From contig CAMHUI010000009.1 in NCBI GenBank assembly GCA_946188345.1, forward strand, positions 1 to 64,000: DNA of 64,000 bases. The letters run 5' to 3'. Below the pieces are notes generated by a model, which saw nothing but the letters and a program-made list of their open reading frames with translations, made no database searches and was not told the DNA's origin. Below, one piece after another: positions 8,985 to 20,444 of this stretch. A program made the position numbers and the translations under genes. The stretch comes from an uncultured Prevotellaceae bacterium (GTDB lineage: Bacteria; Bacteroidota; Bacteroidia; Bacteroidales; Bacteroidaceae). Positions within the stretch are counted from its first letter, which is position 1; each line of letters opens with the position of its first letter.

Positions 8985-13063
<4,079 letters not shown>

Positions 13064-13095
13064 CCCACACACCTTAAATATCAACAACCGTCAAT

Positions 13096-15294
13096 ATGAG
13101 AAAACAGCAATTCCTTCTCGTCGTTCTGCTGGCTTTGACCGGCATGGTGTCGTGTAGTCAACAACCGGCAGCCGCCCCAGAGCAGCTGACGCAGTTCATT
13201 GACCAGCGCATAGGCACCGGAGGCAACGGCCACGTATTCATGGGAGCCAATGTGCCTTCCGGCCTTGTTCAGGCAGGCCCCAATCAGTATACCCGTGGGT
13301 GGGACTGGTGCTCGGGCTATCACGACAGCGACTCCGTCATCATTGGCTTTGGCACCATGCACCTCAGTGGTACCGGCATCGGCTGTCTCGGCGACATCGC
13401 CCTGCTGCCCGTCATCAATGCCGAGCAGCACGAGGTGCTCTTCAGCCATGAAGATGAGCGGATGCATCCCGGCTACTACAGCGTGCAGCTGCATCAGCCC
13501 AAGGTGAAGGTGGAGATGACGGCTACGCAGCGCGTCGCCTTCGAGAAGTATAGTGCGGAAGACAGCCTGCTGCTCCGTCTTGACCTTGCCCAGTGCATTG
13601 GCTGGGACAAGATGACCGACTGCCACTTCGAGCAGGAGTCGCCGACGCTCATCACGGGCTATCGTCGCTCAACAGGCTGGGCCAATGACCGTAGCACCTA
13701 CTTCGTCATGGAGTTCTCCGACTCCATAGGAGTCAATTCTCTGGCTAAGGTAGGGGAGGATGGAGACTCTCACGGCTCGATTGCAGTCATTAAAGCCTTT
13801 TCCTCCAGCAACAACCCAGAAGAACTTCTCGTGAAGATAGCCCTCTCGCCGACTTCCGTCGAGGGCGCCAAGGCCAATATGCAGGCCGAACTGCCCCATT
13901 GGGACTTCGACCGTGTGGTGCGTGAGGCCGATGAGGCGTGGAATAGCGAACTGTCGCGCATCAGGATCAAGACCGACGATGTGGAGGTGAAGAAGATTTT
14001 CTACACCTCGATGTACCATCTGCTGACGGCTCCTTCAGTGTTCTGCGACGTGAACGGCGACTACCGCGGTGCCGACGGTCAGAACCATCACGGCGACTTT
14101 ACTAACTACACCACACTTTCACTCTGGGACACCTATCGGGCCGCCCATCCGCTGATGACACTCATCATGCCCGACCGCCAGCGTGACTTTGCCGAGACCT
14201 TCCTCCATATATGCGAGCAGCAGGGCGACTTGCCCGTGTGGCACCTCATGGGCAACGAGACCGACTGCATGGTCGGCAACCCGGGCATGGCAGTGCTTGC
14301 CGACCTCACCCTGAAAGGCTTTGTCGGCGACAGGCAGCGAGCACTCGATGCCATGAAGCAGACAGCCCAGCGCGACGACCGTTCGCTCGGCCTCTTGAAG
14401 CAGTACGGCTACATACCCTACGACCTCGAGCCTTCGAACGAAACCGTGGCGAAGGCTTTGGAATACTGTCTGGCTGAGGACGGACTGGCTCGCGTGGCCA
14501 AGGAACTCGGGGCTAAAGAGGACTATCAGTATTACTTCGACCGCAGCCGTTCCTATAAGAAGTACTTCGACCCCGCAACAGGATTTATGCGCGCCCTGGG
14601 TAGCGATGGTAAGTTTCGCGAGCCCTTCGACCCCATCCGTGTTATCCATCGTGCCGACGACTATACCGAAGGTAACGCCTGGCAATACACCTGGCTTGTT
14701 CCTCACGACGTCCATGGCCTCGTCAGCTGCTTTGGGGGCAAGGAACCCTTCCTTGAAAAGTTCGACCGCTTCTTCGTCACCGAAGGCGACATGGGCGAGG
14801 AGGCATCACCCGACATCAGTGGTTTCATCGGGCAGTATGCTCACGGCAACGAGCCCTCGCACCATATTATATATATGTATAACTACGTTGGTCAGCCTTG
14901 GAAGGCCGCCCCGCTGCTCAGGAAGGTGATGTGCGAGATGTATACCACTGGCCGCGACGGACTCATCGGCAACGAGGATGTAGGACAGATGTCGGCATGG
15001 TATATACTATCTTCCGTCGGACTCTATCAGGTGGAACCAGCTGGCGGACGCTTCATCATCGGGTCGCCCATCGTCGACGAGGCCGTGCTCAACGTGGGCA
15101 GAAGTCGCACCTTCACCGTCCGGGCCATCAACAACAGCCACGAGAACATCTTTGTGCAGTCGGCAAGGCTCAACGGAAAGGAATATACCAAGTCATACAT
15201 CGACTATGCCGACATCGCCTCTGGCGGTGTCCTTGAACTGCAGATGGGCTCCCAACCCTCAGAGTGGGGAACAGCCGAGGAAGACTGCCCCTGA
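13096..15294 (+). CDS. GH92 alpha-mannosidase, lipoprotein
   Basis: Second GH92 in the window, 732 residues. Its signal peptide ends in a lipobox (LTGMVSC), so it is predicted to be a lipoprotein, unlike the first copy. Family landmarks: FIDQRIGTGGNGHVFMGAN near the N-terminus, SLWDTYRAAHPL, EGNAWQYTWLVPHDVHG, and NEDVGQMSAWYILSSVGLY. It shares the motif order of the 239-2617 protein but differs enough in sequence that a recent duplication is unlikely. It follows the GH2 gene by 32 bases. The likely role is removal of terminal alpha-mannose from host or fungal glycans. Confidence 0.93.
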   Translation: MRKQQFLLVVLLALTGMVSCSQQPAAAPEQLTQFIDQRIGTGGNGHVFMGANVPSGLVQAGPNQYTRGWDWCSGYHDSDSVIIGFGTMHLSGTGIGCLGDIALLPVINAEQHEVLFSHEDERMHPGYYSVQLHQPKVKVEMTATQRVAFEKYSAEDSLLLRLDLAQCIGWDKMTDCHFEQESPTLITGYRRSTGWANDRSTYFVMEFSDSIGVNSLAKVGEDGDSHGSIAVIKAFSSSNNPEELLVKIALSPTSVEGAKANMQAELPHWDFDRVVREADEAWNSELSRIRIKTDDVEVKKIFYTSMYHLLTAPSVFCDVNGDYRGADGQNHHGDFTNYTTLSLWDTYRAAHPLMTLIMPDRQRDFAETFLHICEQQGDLPVWHLMGNETDCMVGNPGMAVLADLTLKGFVGDRQRALDAMKQTAQRDDRSLGLLKQYGYIPYDLEPSNETVAKALEYCLAEDGLARVAKELGAKEDYQYYFDRSRSYKKYFDPATGFMRALGSDGKFREPFDPIRVIHRADDYTEGNAWQYTWLVPHDVHGLVSCFGGKEPFLEKFDRFFVTEGDMGEEASPDISGFIGQYAHGNEPSHHIIYMYNYVGQPWKAAPLLRKVMCEMYTTGRDGLIGNEDVGQMSAWYILSSVGLYQVEPAGGRFIIGSPIVDEAVLNVGRSRTFTVRAINNSHENIFVQSARLNGKEYTKSYIDYADIASGGVLELQMGSQPSEWGTAEEDCP

Positions 15295-15334
15295 CTCAGT
15301 AAGGAGCATGCCCTCCAGTAAAACTTTTGACACT

Positions 15335-16459
15335 ATGGATATGAACGAAATAAAAGACAAGCGCATTGCCGTGCTGCTCTCAGGCGGTGTCGACAGCTCG
15401 GTGGTTGTCAGCGAACTGGCCCGGCAGGGGCTGCAGCCAGACTGCTTCTATATCAAGATAGGCCCCGAGGAGGAAGAAGAGTGGGACTGCTCTTCCGAGG
15501 AAGACCTCGAGATGGCTACGGCCGTGGCCCGTCGCTTCGGCTGCAAGCTCGAGGTGGTGGACTGCCACCGCGAATACTGGGACCAGGTGACACGCTACAC
15601 CATGGAGAAGGTGCGGGCCGGGCTCACGCCTAACCCCGACGTGATGTGCAACCGCATCATCAAGTTCGGAGCCTTTGACGAAAAACGCGGCCACGACTAC
15701 GACCTCATCGCCACCGGACACTATGCCCAGACCGAGTGGATAGATGGTAAGAAGTGGCTCACCACCTGTCCCGACCCCGTGAAGGACCAGACCGACTTTC
15801 TGGCACAGATATACCCTTGGCAACTGCAGAAAGCCATCTTTCCCATCGGCCACATGCGCAAGGAAGAGGTTCGCGAGATTGCCGAGTGCGAGCATCTTGT
15901 CAATGCCCGCCGCAAAGACTCGCAAGGCATCTGCTTCCTTGGAAAGATAAACTACAACGAGTATCTGCGCCGCTACCTGGGCGAAGAACCTGGCGACGTG
16001 GTGGAGTGGGAGAGTGGAAAGGTGCTCGGCCAGCATCGCGGACTCTGGTTCCACACCATCGGACAGCGCAAAGGCCTCGGCCTGGGCGGAGGACCTTGGA
16101 ACGTCGTGAAGAAAGACATGGAGCACAACATCCTCTATGTCACCCACGGCTATGAGCCGCTGAAAGTGTGGAAGACCGATTTTGCCATCCATGGCCTGCA
16201 CTGGCTCACCGAACCCCTGGACCTGCCAGAAGACGGAGCGCCTGTCGACATCACGTTCAAGATACGCCACACACCCGAGTGGCACCATGCCACCATCCAC
16301 CGTCATGTCGAGCCCGGCAGCAGCGACGATGTCTGCCTCATCCATTCCGAAGCCCTCATCCAGGGAGTAGCGCCCGGACAGTTCTGCGTCATCTACGACA
16401 AAGACTTCCACCGCTGCTACGGCTCCGCCGAGATAACCCTCATCAAGGAAGAATCGTAG
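15335..16459 (+). CDS. mnmA: tRNA-specific 2-thiouridylase MnmA
   Basis: Cytoplasmic enzyme that thiolates U34 of tRNA-Lys, -Glu and -Gln. The PP-loop ATP-binding motif LSGGVDSSV lies near the N-terminus. The first catalytic cysteine is in NPDVMCNR and the second in DSQGICFLGKI. The GHYAQTE and HTIGQRKGLGLGG segments are typical. The open frame extends upstream into the GH92 gene, but ATG at 15335 (MDMNEIKDKR) gives the family-length 374-residue protein; ATG 15341 is equally possible. It is the last gene of the rightward run. A tRNA-Lys(UUU) gene, whose product MnmA would modify, lies 270 bases downstream on the other strand. Confidence 0.95.
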   Translation: MDMNEIKDKRIAVLLSGGVDSSVVVSELARQGLQPDCFYIKIGPEEEEEWDCSSEEDLEMATAVARRFGCKLEVVDCHREYWDQVTRYTMEKVRAGLTPNPDVMCNRIIKFGAFDEKRGHDYDLIATGHYAQTEWIDGKKWLTTCPDPVKDQTDFLAQIYPWQLQKAIFPIGHMRKEEVREIAECEHLVNARRKDSQGICFLGKINYNEYLRRYLGEEPGDVVEWESGKVLGQHRGLWFHTIGQRKGLGLGGGPWNVVKKDMEHNILYVTHGYEPLKVWKTDFAIHGLHWLTEPLDLPEDGAPVDITFKIRHTPEWHHATIHRHVEPGSSDDVCLIHSEALIQGVAPGQFCVIYDKDFHRCYGSAEITLIKEES

Positions 16460-16520
16460 GACCCCAGCCTATGTTTTAATTATCGGTAAGAAGTTTTTTT
16501 ACGAGGCATTAATAAGAGTT

Positions 16521-16658
16521 ATGAGTGCATATAGAATGGAAATGAGTTGGGCTGTAGATGCTCAAATAAATTCACTGCGGAAGGTGCTCCAGCAGGATAT
16601 AGACACGTCTCAGCGTCCCCAGATCATTCGAAGTGCAATAGCTTCAGCCCTCACATGA
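16521..16658 (+). CDS. Small ORF, ribbon-helix-helix-like (45 residues)
   Basis: A 45-codon frame in the gap between mnmA and tRNA-Lys. The residues RKVLQQDIDT and QRPQIIRSAIASAL resemble the helix-turn-helix part of CopG/Arc-type ribbon-helix-helix regulators (pattern S-x-R-x-x-I-R-x-A-I), here without a clear toxin partner. It could be a small regulator, an orphan antitoxin or the remnant of a longer gene. No obvious promoter is present. The assignment rests on pattern only. Confidence 0.35.
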   Translation: MSAYRMEMSWAVDAQINSLRKVLQQDIDTSQRPQIIRSAIASALT

Positions 16659-16687
16659 TGATTCCCTGTTCGACTCTAGCTCAAACG

Positions 16688-16716
16688 AAAAAAAGAGAGC
16701 CTCGAAGCTCTCTTTT
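16688..16716 (-). terminator. Intrinsic terminator of tRNA-Lys
   Basis: 10-bp inverted repeat (16691-16700 and 16707-16716, arm AAAAGAGAGC) followed on the minus strand by a run of seven T, 10 bases downstream of the tRNA 3' end. Confidence 0.85.
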
Positions 16717-16726
16717 GTCACTTTAG

Positions 16727-16799
16727 TGACTCGTTTGGGGCTCGAACCCAAGACCCCAACATTAAAAGTGTTGTGCTCTACCAACTGAGCTAACGAGTC
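16727..16799 (-). tRNA. tRNA-Lys (anticodon UUU)
   Basis: The minus strand folds as a cloverleaf: acceptor stem GACTCGT/ACGAGTC, D arm TAGCTCAGTTGGTAGAGC, anticodon arm CAACA-CTTTTAA-TGTTG with anticodon TTT, T arm GGGTTCGAGCCC, discriminator A. CCA is not encoded. A promoter lies just upstream and a terminator just downstream, so it is a single-gene unit. Confidence 0.97.
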
Positions 16800-16846
16800 G
16801 ACCTGTTGTTGCACTCACAAAAAGGTGTCTTCTCGCAAATGCGGTG

Positions 16847-16878
16847 CAAAGGTACTGCCTTTTTTCCAAACGGCCAAA
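16847..16878 (-). promoter_or_regulatory. Promoter of tRNA-Lys
   Basis: On the minus strand TTTG (16875-16878), 20 bases, then TACCTTTG (16847-16854), 48 bases before the tRNA 5' end. The -33 box touches the stop end of the upstream permease gene. Confidence 0.75.
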
Positions 16879-18024
16879 TTATTCGGCAGTTTTTTTCTTT
16901 TCTGTTGTTTGATTTGCCTCTTCCTCCGTTGCCGTTGTTTCTGTCAGGGCCGCTTCTGCCAGATGTTCGCGGGTGATGTATCGCTGCCAGTATGCCATGA
17001 GGATGGTGGTGAGTGGCAGGGCCACGATGAGTCCGATAAATCCGAGCAGCGAGCCCCACACGGAGAGTGACAGCAGGAGGATGGCTGGGTTGAGGCCCAT
17101 GGCCTTGCCCATGATTTTCGGCGTGACAATCATGTCGATGATGACTTGCACCAGGGCGAAGAGTCCGACGGCCAGTCCGAATACCAGCCAGAAGTTCTGC
17201 CCTGTGTCTGCTGCTTTGAGCATGGCGAGGAAGGCTGTGGGGATGAGGGCGAAGGTGTGGAGATAGGGCACGAGGTCCATGACGCCGATGAGGATGCCCA
17301 GTCCGATGGCCATGGGGAAGTCCATGATGGTGAATCCGATACAGAAGAGGATGCCCATGGTGAGGGCTACGAGCGACTGTCCGCGGATGTAGTTGTTGAG
17401 TTCGCGCGACACATCTTGCATGAGGTTGCGCCAGAAGGGGCGTGCCTTCAGCGGGAAGATACGGATCCAGTTGTTGGTCAGGTATTCGTAGTCGAGCAGG
17501 ATGAAGAACATGTAGAGCAGTGTGATGCCAGCGGCCACGATGCTCAGGATGACGTTGACGGTCTGTCCGAGGAAGTTGAAGAGTTGCGGCACGACGGTTT
17601 TCACGGCTTCATTGAAGTCGTTACTGTGCAGGAATTCGTTGATTTCGCGTTCATGTTCTTTGAAGATGCGCTGGATGTATGTGCTCAGGTCGTCGGTCTG
17701 TGCGGTCTGGTGCAGCCATGCCGTGATGTATTGGGCGAGTTTGGCAAACTGCTCTATCATCGGTGGGATGATGAAGTAGAGTGCTCCGGCTATGGCAATG
17801 GTGACGGCAAGGACGGTGATGATGATGGAGACGACGCGGTAGCGTATGTGCAGTTTTCTTTCGACGAAGGCCACGAGGGGGTAGAGCAGGTAGGCCAGGA
17901 GCCATGCCACGAAGAAGGGTAGCAGGACGCTGCTCAGATAGTTCATGAGCAACAGTACGCTGATGATGATGAGTGCGATGCCTGTCCATCTGGCCACTTT
18001 GTCGAAGGTGATTTTCTCTTGCAT
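16879..18024 (-). CDS. AI-2E family transporter (TqsA/PerM-like permease)
   Basis: Inner-membrane permease of the AI-2E/UPF0118 family, 381 residues, with eight or so hydrophobic segments. Early ones include GIALIIISVLLLMNYL and YRVVSIIITVLAVTIAIAG; later family-type stretches are GILIGVMDLVPYLHTF and LSVWGSLLGFIGLIVALP. Substrates in the family are varied (AI-2 export, sodium/proton antiport), so no substrate is assigned. The C-terminus is a charged tail (EEEANQTTEKKK). The start lies 9 bases after the tdk stop, so it is the last gene of the rsmI-tdk operon. Confidence 0.9.
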   Translation of the reverse strand: MQEKITFDKVARWTGIALIIISVLLLMNYLSSVLLPFFVAWLLAYLLYPLVAFVERKLHIRYRVVSIIITVLAVTIAIAGALYFIIPPMIEQFAKLAQYITAWLHQTAQTDDLSTYIQRIFKEHEREINEFLHSNDFNEAVKTVVPQLFNFLGQTVNVILSIVAAGITLLYMFFILLDYEYLTNNWIRIFPLKARPFWRNLMQDVSRELNNYIRGQSLVALTMGILFCIGFTIMDFPMAIGLGILIGVMDLVPYLHTFALIPTAFLAMLKAADTGQNFWLVFGLAVGLFALVQVIIDMIVTPKIMGKAMGLNPAILLLSLSVWGSLLGFIGLIVALPLTTILMAYWQRYITREHLAEAALTETTATEEEANQTTEKKKTAE

Positions 18025-18033
18025 GTGTGGGGA

Positions 18034-18630
18034 TTAGGTGTTGGTTGTTTGTTCGGATTCTTCCATGGCTTTCTGGTAGCAGTCGCGGCAGAGGGGCTCA
18101 TATTCGGCGGTCTCTCCGAGCAGCACCCGTTTCTCGTTGTCTACGAGCCGGTGGCTTACGTAGGCCAGGTTGCCGCACTTGACGCAGATGGCATGAACCT
18201 TGGTTACGTCGTCGGCGATGGCGCAGAGTGCCGGCATGGGTCCGAAGGGTACACCGCGGAAGTCCATGTCGAGTCCGGCAATGATGACGCGCACGCCTCT
18301 GTTGGCCAGCTCGTTGCAGACGTCAACGAGACCTTGGTCGAAGAACTGTGCTTCGTCGATGCCTACCACGTCGATGTCGGCCGAGAGTAGGAGTATCTGT
18401 GCCGATGAGTCGATGGGTGTCGACTGGATGACATTGCGGTCGTGGCTGACGACGTCTTCCTGCGAATAGCGCACGTCGATGGCGGGCTTGAAGATTTCTA
18501 CGCGCTGCTTGGCAAACTTGGCTCGCTTCATGCGGCGGATGAGTTCCTCGGTCTTGCCGGAAAACATCGAGCCGCAGACGACTTCGATGCGTCCTTGCCG
18601 TCGTGCTTCGCCTTGGTTAGTGTTGAACAT
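18034..18630 (-). CDS. tdk: Thymidine kinase
   Basis: Cytoplasmic type II thymidine kinase (198 residues) phosphorylating thymidine in the salvage pathway. The P-loop is [11 protein letters not shown], the Walker B-like segment is [11 protein letters not shown], and the structural zinc site has CVKCG and CRDCY. Length is normal. It sits between the coiled-coil lipoprotein gene (21-base gap) and the AI-2E permease (9-base gap) on the minus strand. Confidence 0.96.
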   Translation of the reverse strand: MFNTNQGEARRQGRIEVVCGSMFSGKTEELIRRMKRAKFAKQRVEIFKPAIDVRYSQEDVVSHDRNVIQSTPIDSSAQILLLSADIDVVGIDEAQFFDQGLVDVCNELANRGVRVIIAGLDMDFRGVPFGPMPALCAIADDVTKVHAICVKCGNLAYVSHRLVDNEKRVLLGETAEYEPLCRDCYQKAMEESEQTTNT

Positions 18631-18651
18631 GCGGTCTATGGAAGTGAGGGG

Positions 18652-19506
18652 TTATTTGACTTGTACGACAAGATATTTGCTGGCGGCCCAGAAGGTCTCC
18701 GGGTCGTTGATGCGCAGGATATACTGCTTGTTGGCATCCTGTTCCAGTGTATAGCTGCCGGTGGGGTGGGTGGTGAGCAACTTGGCCGACTTGGAGTAGA
18801 GTTTGATTTCCTTGTCCAGCCGGATGTCTATCTTGGTGAAGTAGCCTTTGTCGAAGCTTCCCTGCAGCACCTTTCCTCCGTCGAGGATGCGGTGATCCTT
18901 CAGTTCGCTCTTGGTTCCGCAGGCATACCAGGCGGTATTGAGCTGCTTGTCCTGTTTGTCGATGGTGGTGTCTTTCTGCTCGTTGTCGTTCTTGAGCTCC
19001 GTCACGTCGGCGTTGAGGTCGTTGATGGTCTTGTCGAGTTCGTCGATGCGGATGTTCTTGGCATCGAGCTCGGCCCGCAGGTTCTGCAGCTGCTGGTCTT
19101 TCTCGTCGAGCTGCTGGATGAGGTTGTCGATGGTCTTCTTGAGTTGCTCGCTCTTGTAGGAGCTCTCGCGTTGCTGCTGCTTGAGCTTGTTGATGAGCTC
19201 GCGGTTGCGCTGCATGGTTTCAGAGATGAACTTGATGTTCTCGCGTATCTGTTCGACGCGGTTGGCACCTTCTCCGTCTTTGACGATGGTGACGCGGTTT
19301 TCAGCCTCATTGATTTCGCGTAGTCCTTCCTGGATGGCGTTGAGGGTTCCCATCATTTCGTTGAGTTCGTAGTCCTTCTGGGCGATGACGCGCTGCAGTG
19401 AGTCGTACTGCGACATGTCGGCCGGTTGCTGGTTGCTGTTGCCGTTGGTGCAGCTGACGATGGTGAGGGCGACGAGCCCGAGGACGTAGGTGATGATGCG
19501 TTTCAT
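18652..19506 (-). CDS. Coiled-coil lipoprotein of unknown function
   Basis: A 284-residue protein with a lipoprotein signal peptide (GLVALTIVSC, lipid cysteine at 19). A long heptad-rich coiled coil runs from about 35 to 185 (segments QRNRELINKLKQQQ and NLIQQLDEKDQQLQNL). A globular C-terminus (about 190-284) contains RILDGGKVLQGSF and the ending AASKYLVVQVK. The start ATG overlaps the rsmI stop as ATGA, so translation is coupled. I recognise no catalytic motif; a structural or cell-envelope role is plausible. Similar operon members exist in other Bacteroidales as far as I recall, but this was not checked. Confidence 0.85.
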   Translation of the reverse strand: MKRIITYVLGLVALTIVSCTNGNSNQQPADMSQYDSLQRVIAQKDYELNEMMGTLNAIQEGLREINEAENRVTIVKDGEGANRVEQIRENIKFISETMQRNRELINKLKQQQRESSYKSEQLKKTIDNLIQQLDEKDQQLQNLRAELDAKNIRIDELDKTINDLNADVTELKNDNEQKDTTIDKQDKQLNTAWYACGTKSELKDHRILDGGKVLQGSFDKGYFTKIDIRLDKEIKLYSKSAKLLTTHPTGSYTLEQDANKQYILRINDPETFWAASKYLVVQVK

Positions 19507-20216
19507 AGTTTTTCTGATTTTATTTGTTTTTTCTCTTTTTTCTCTTTTTCCTTTCCGGCCACGACGACTACGATCTCACCTCGTGGTTCGGTCTGTGTGA
19601 AGTGGCTGATGAGTTCGTCGAGTGTGCCCCGTCGGTTTTCCTCGTGCAGCTTCGATATCTCGCGGCTGACGCAGGCGCGGCGGTCGCCTCCGAAGACTTC
19701 GGCCAGTTGCTGGAGGAGTTTCAGCAGTCGGTAGGGTGACTCGTAGAATACCATTGTGCGGGTTTCGTCGACGAGGTTGTTGATGGCTGTCTGTCGGCCT
19801 TTCTTCTGTGGCAGGAAGCCTTCGAAGCAGAAGCGGTCGCAGGGCAGCCCGCTGCTGACGAGGGCTGGGATGCAGGCTGTGGGGCCTGGCAGGGTGATGA
19901 CTTCGATGCCTGCTGCGATGGCTTCGCGGGCCAGGAGGAATCCCGGGTCGCTGATGCCCGGTGTGCCGGCGTCGCTGACGAGGGCGATGGTCTGTCCGGA
20001 CCGCAGCCTCTCTACGATGTTGGCTGCAGTGCCGTGCTCGTTGAACTTATGGTGGGCTACGAGATGCTGCTGGATGTCGTAATGCTTCAGCAGGACACTC
20101 GAGGTGCGGGTGTCTTCTGCCAGTACGAGGTCAGCTTCCTTCAGTATTCTGATGGCTCGCAGCGTCATGTCTTCCAAGTTTCCCACGGGTGTGGGGACAA
20201 TGTATAATGTACCCAT
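19503..20216 (-). CDS. rsmI: 16S rRNA (cytidine-1402-2'-O)-methyltransferase RsmI
   Basis: SAM-dependent methyltransferase that modifies C1402 in the ribosomal P site. Recognised from the N-terminal YIVPTPVGNLEDMTLRAI, the glycine-rich VSDAGTPGISDPG and LPGPTACIPALVSSGLP. At 237 residues it has the family length; the C-terminus is a lysine-rich tail (KEKEKKEKKQIK). It is the first gene of a four-gene leftward operon. The -7 box TAAATTTG ends only eight bases before the ATG, so the mRNA may be almost leaderless. Confidence 0.95.
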   Translation of the reverse strand: MGTLYIVPTPVGNLEDMTLRAIRILKEADLVLAEDTRTSSVLLKHYDIQQHLVAHHKFNEHGTAANIVERLRSGQTIALVSDAGTPGISDPGFLLAREAIAAGIEVITLPGPTACIPALVSSGLPCDRFCFEGFLPQKKGRQTAINNLVDETRTMVFYESPYRLLKLLQQLAEVFGGDRRACVSREISKLHEENRRGTLDELISHFTQTEPRGEIVVVVAGKEKEKKEKKQIKSEKL

Positions 20217-20224
20217 AGCGACCG

Positions 20225-20232
20225 CAAATTTA
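20225..20232 (-). promoter_or_regulatory. -7 box of the rsmI operon, next to the start codon
   Basis: Minus-strand TAAATTTG. With the usual transcription start 4-8 bases downstream, the 5' leader would be close to zero. Confidence 0.6.
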
Positions 20233-20404
20233 GCAATAATTCTTCAATGACCATAAAAAAGCCCAATACTTTACATTTTTTTAAAAGATACCGCTGATGG
20301 GCCACGGCTCACGTTAATCCCTTGTCATGACTCCCCGAACTTCTGGAAAGTTAAATAAACTATTTTTTTTAGTGGTTTATGGCATGTGTGTCGTCATAAA
20401 GATA

Positions 20405-20412
20405 TAAATTTG
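20405..20412 (+). promoter_or_regulatory. -7 box for the 20445 gene
   Basis: TAAATTTG 32 bases before the ATG. No good -33 TTTG at 19-20 bases. It is divergent from the rsmI promoter across a 228-base AT-rich gap. Confidence 0.5.
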
Positions 20413-20444
20413 TACGCGAAAAATAATAACGATTATAAAGTGAT

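Noticed and set aside
16549..16570. Copy of the GCTCAAATAAATTTG hairpin family inside the small ORF
   Set aside because: Only GCTCAAATAAATT matches and there are no pairing arms.
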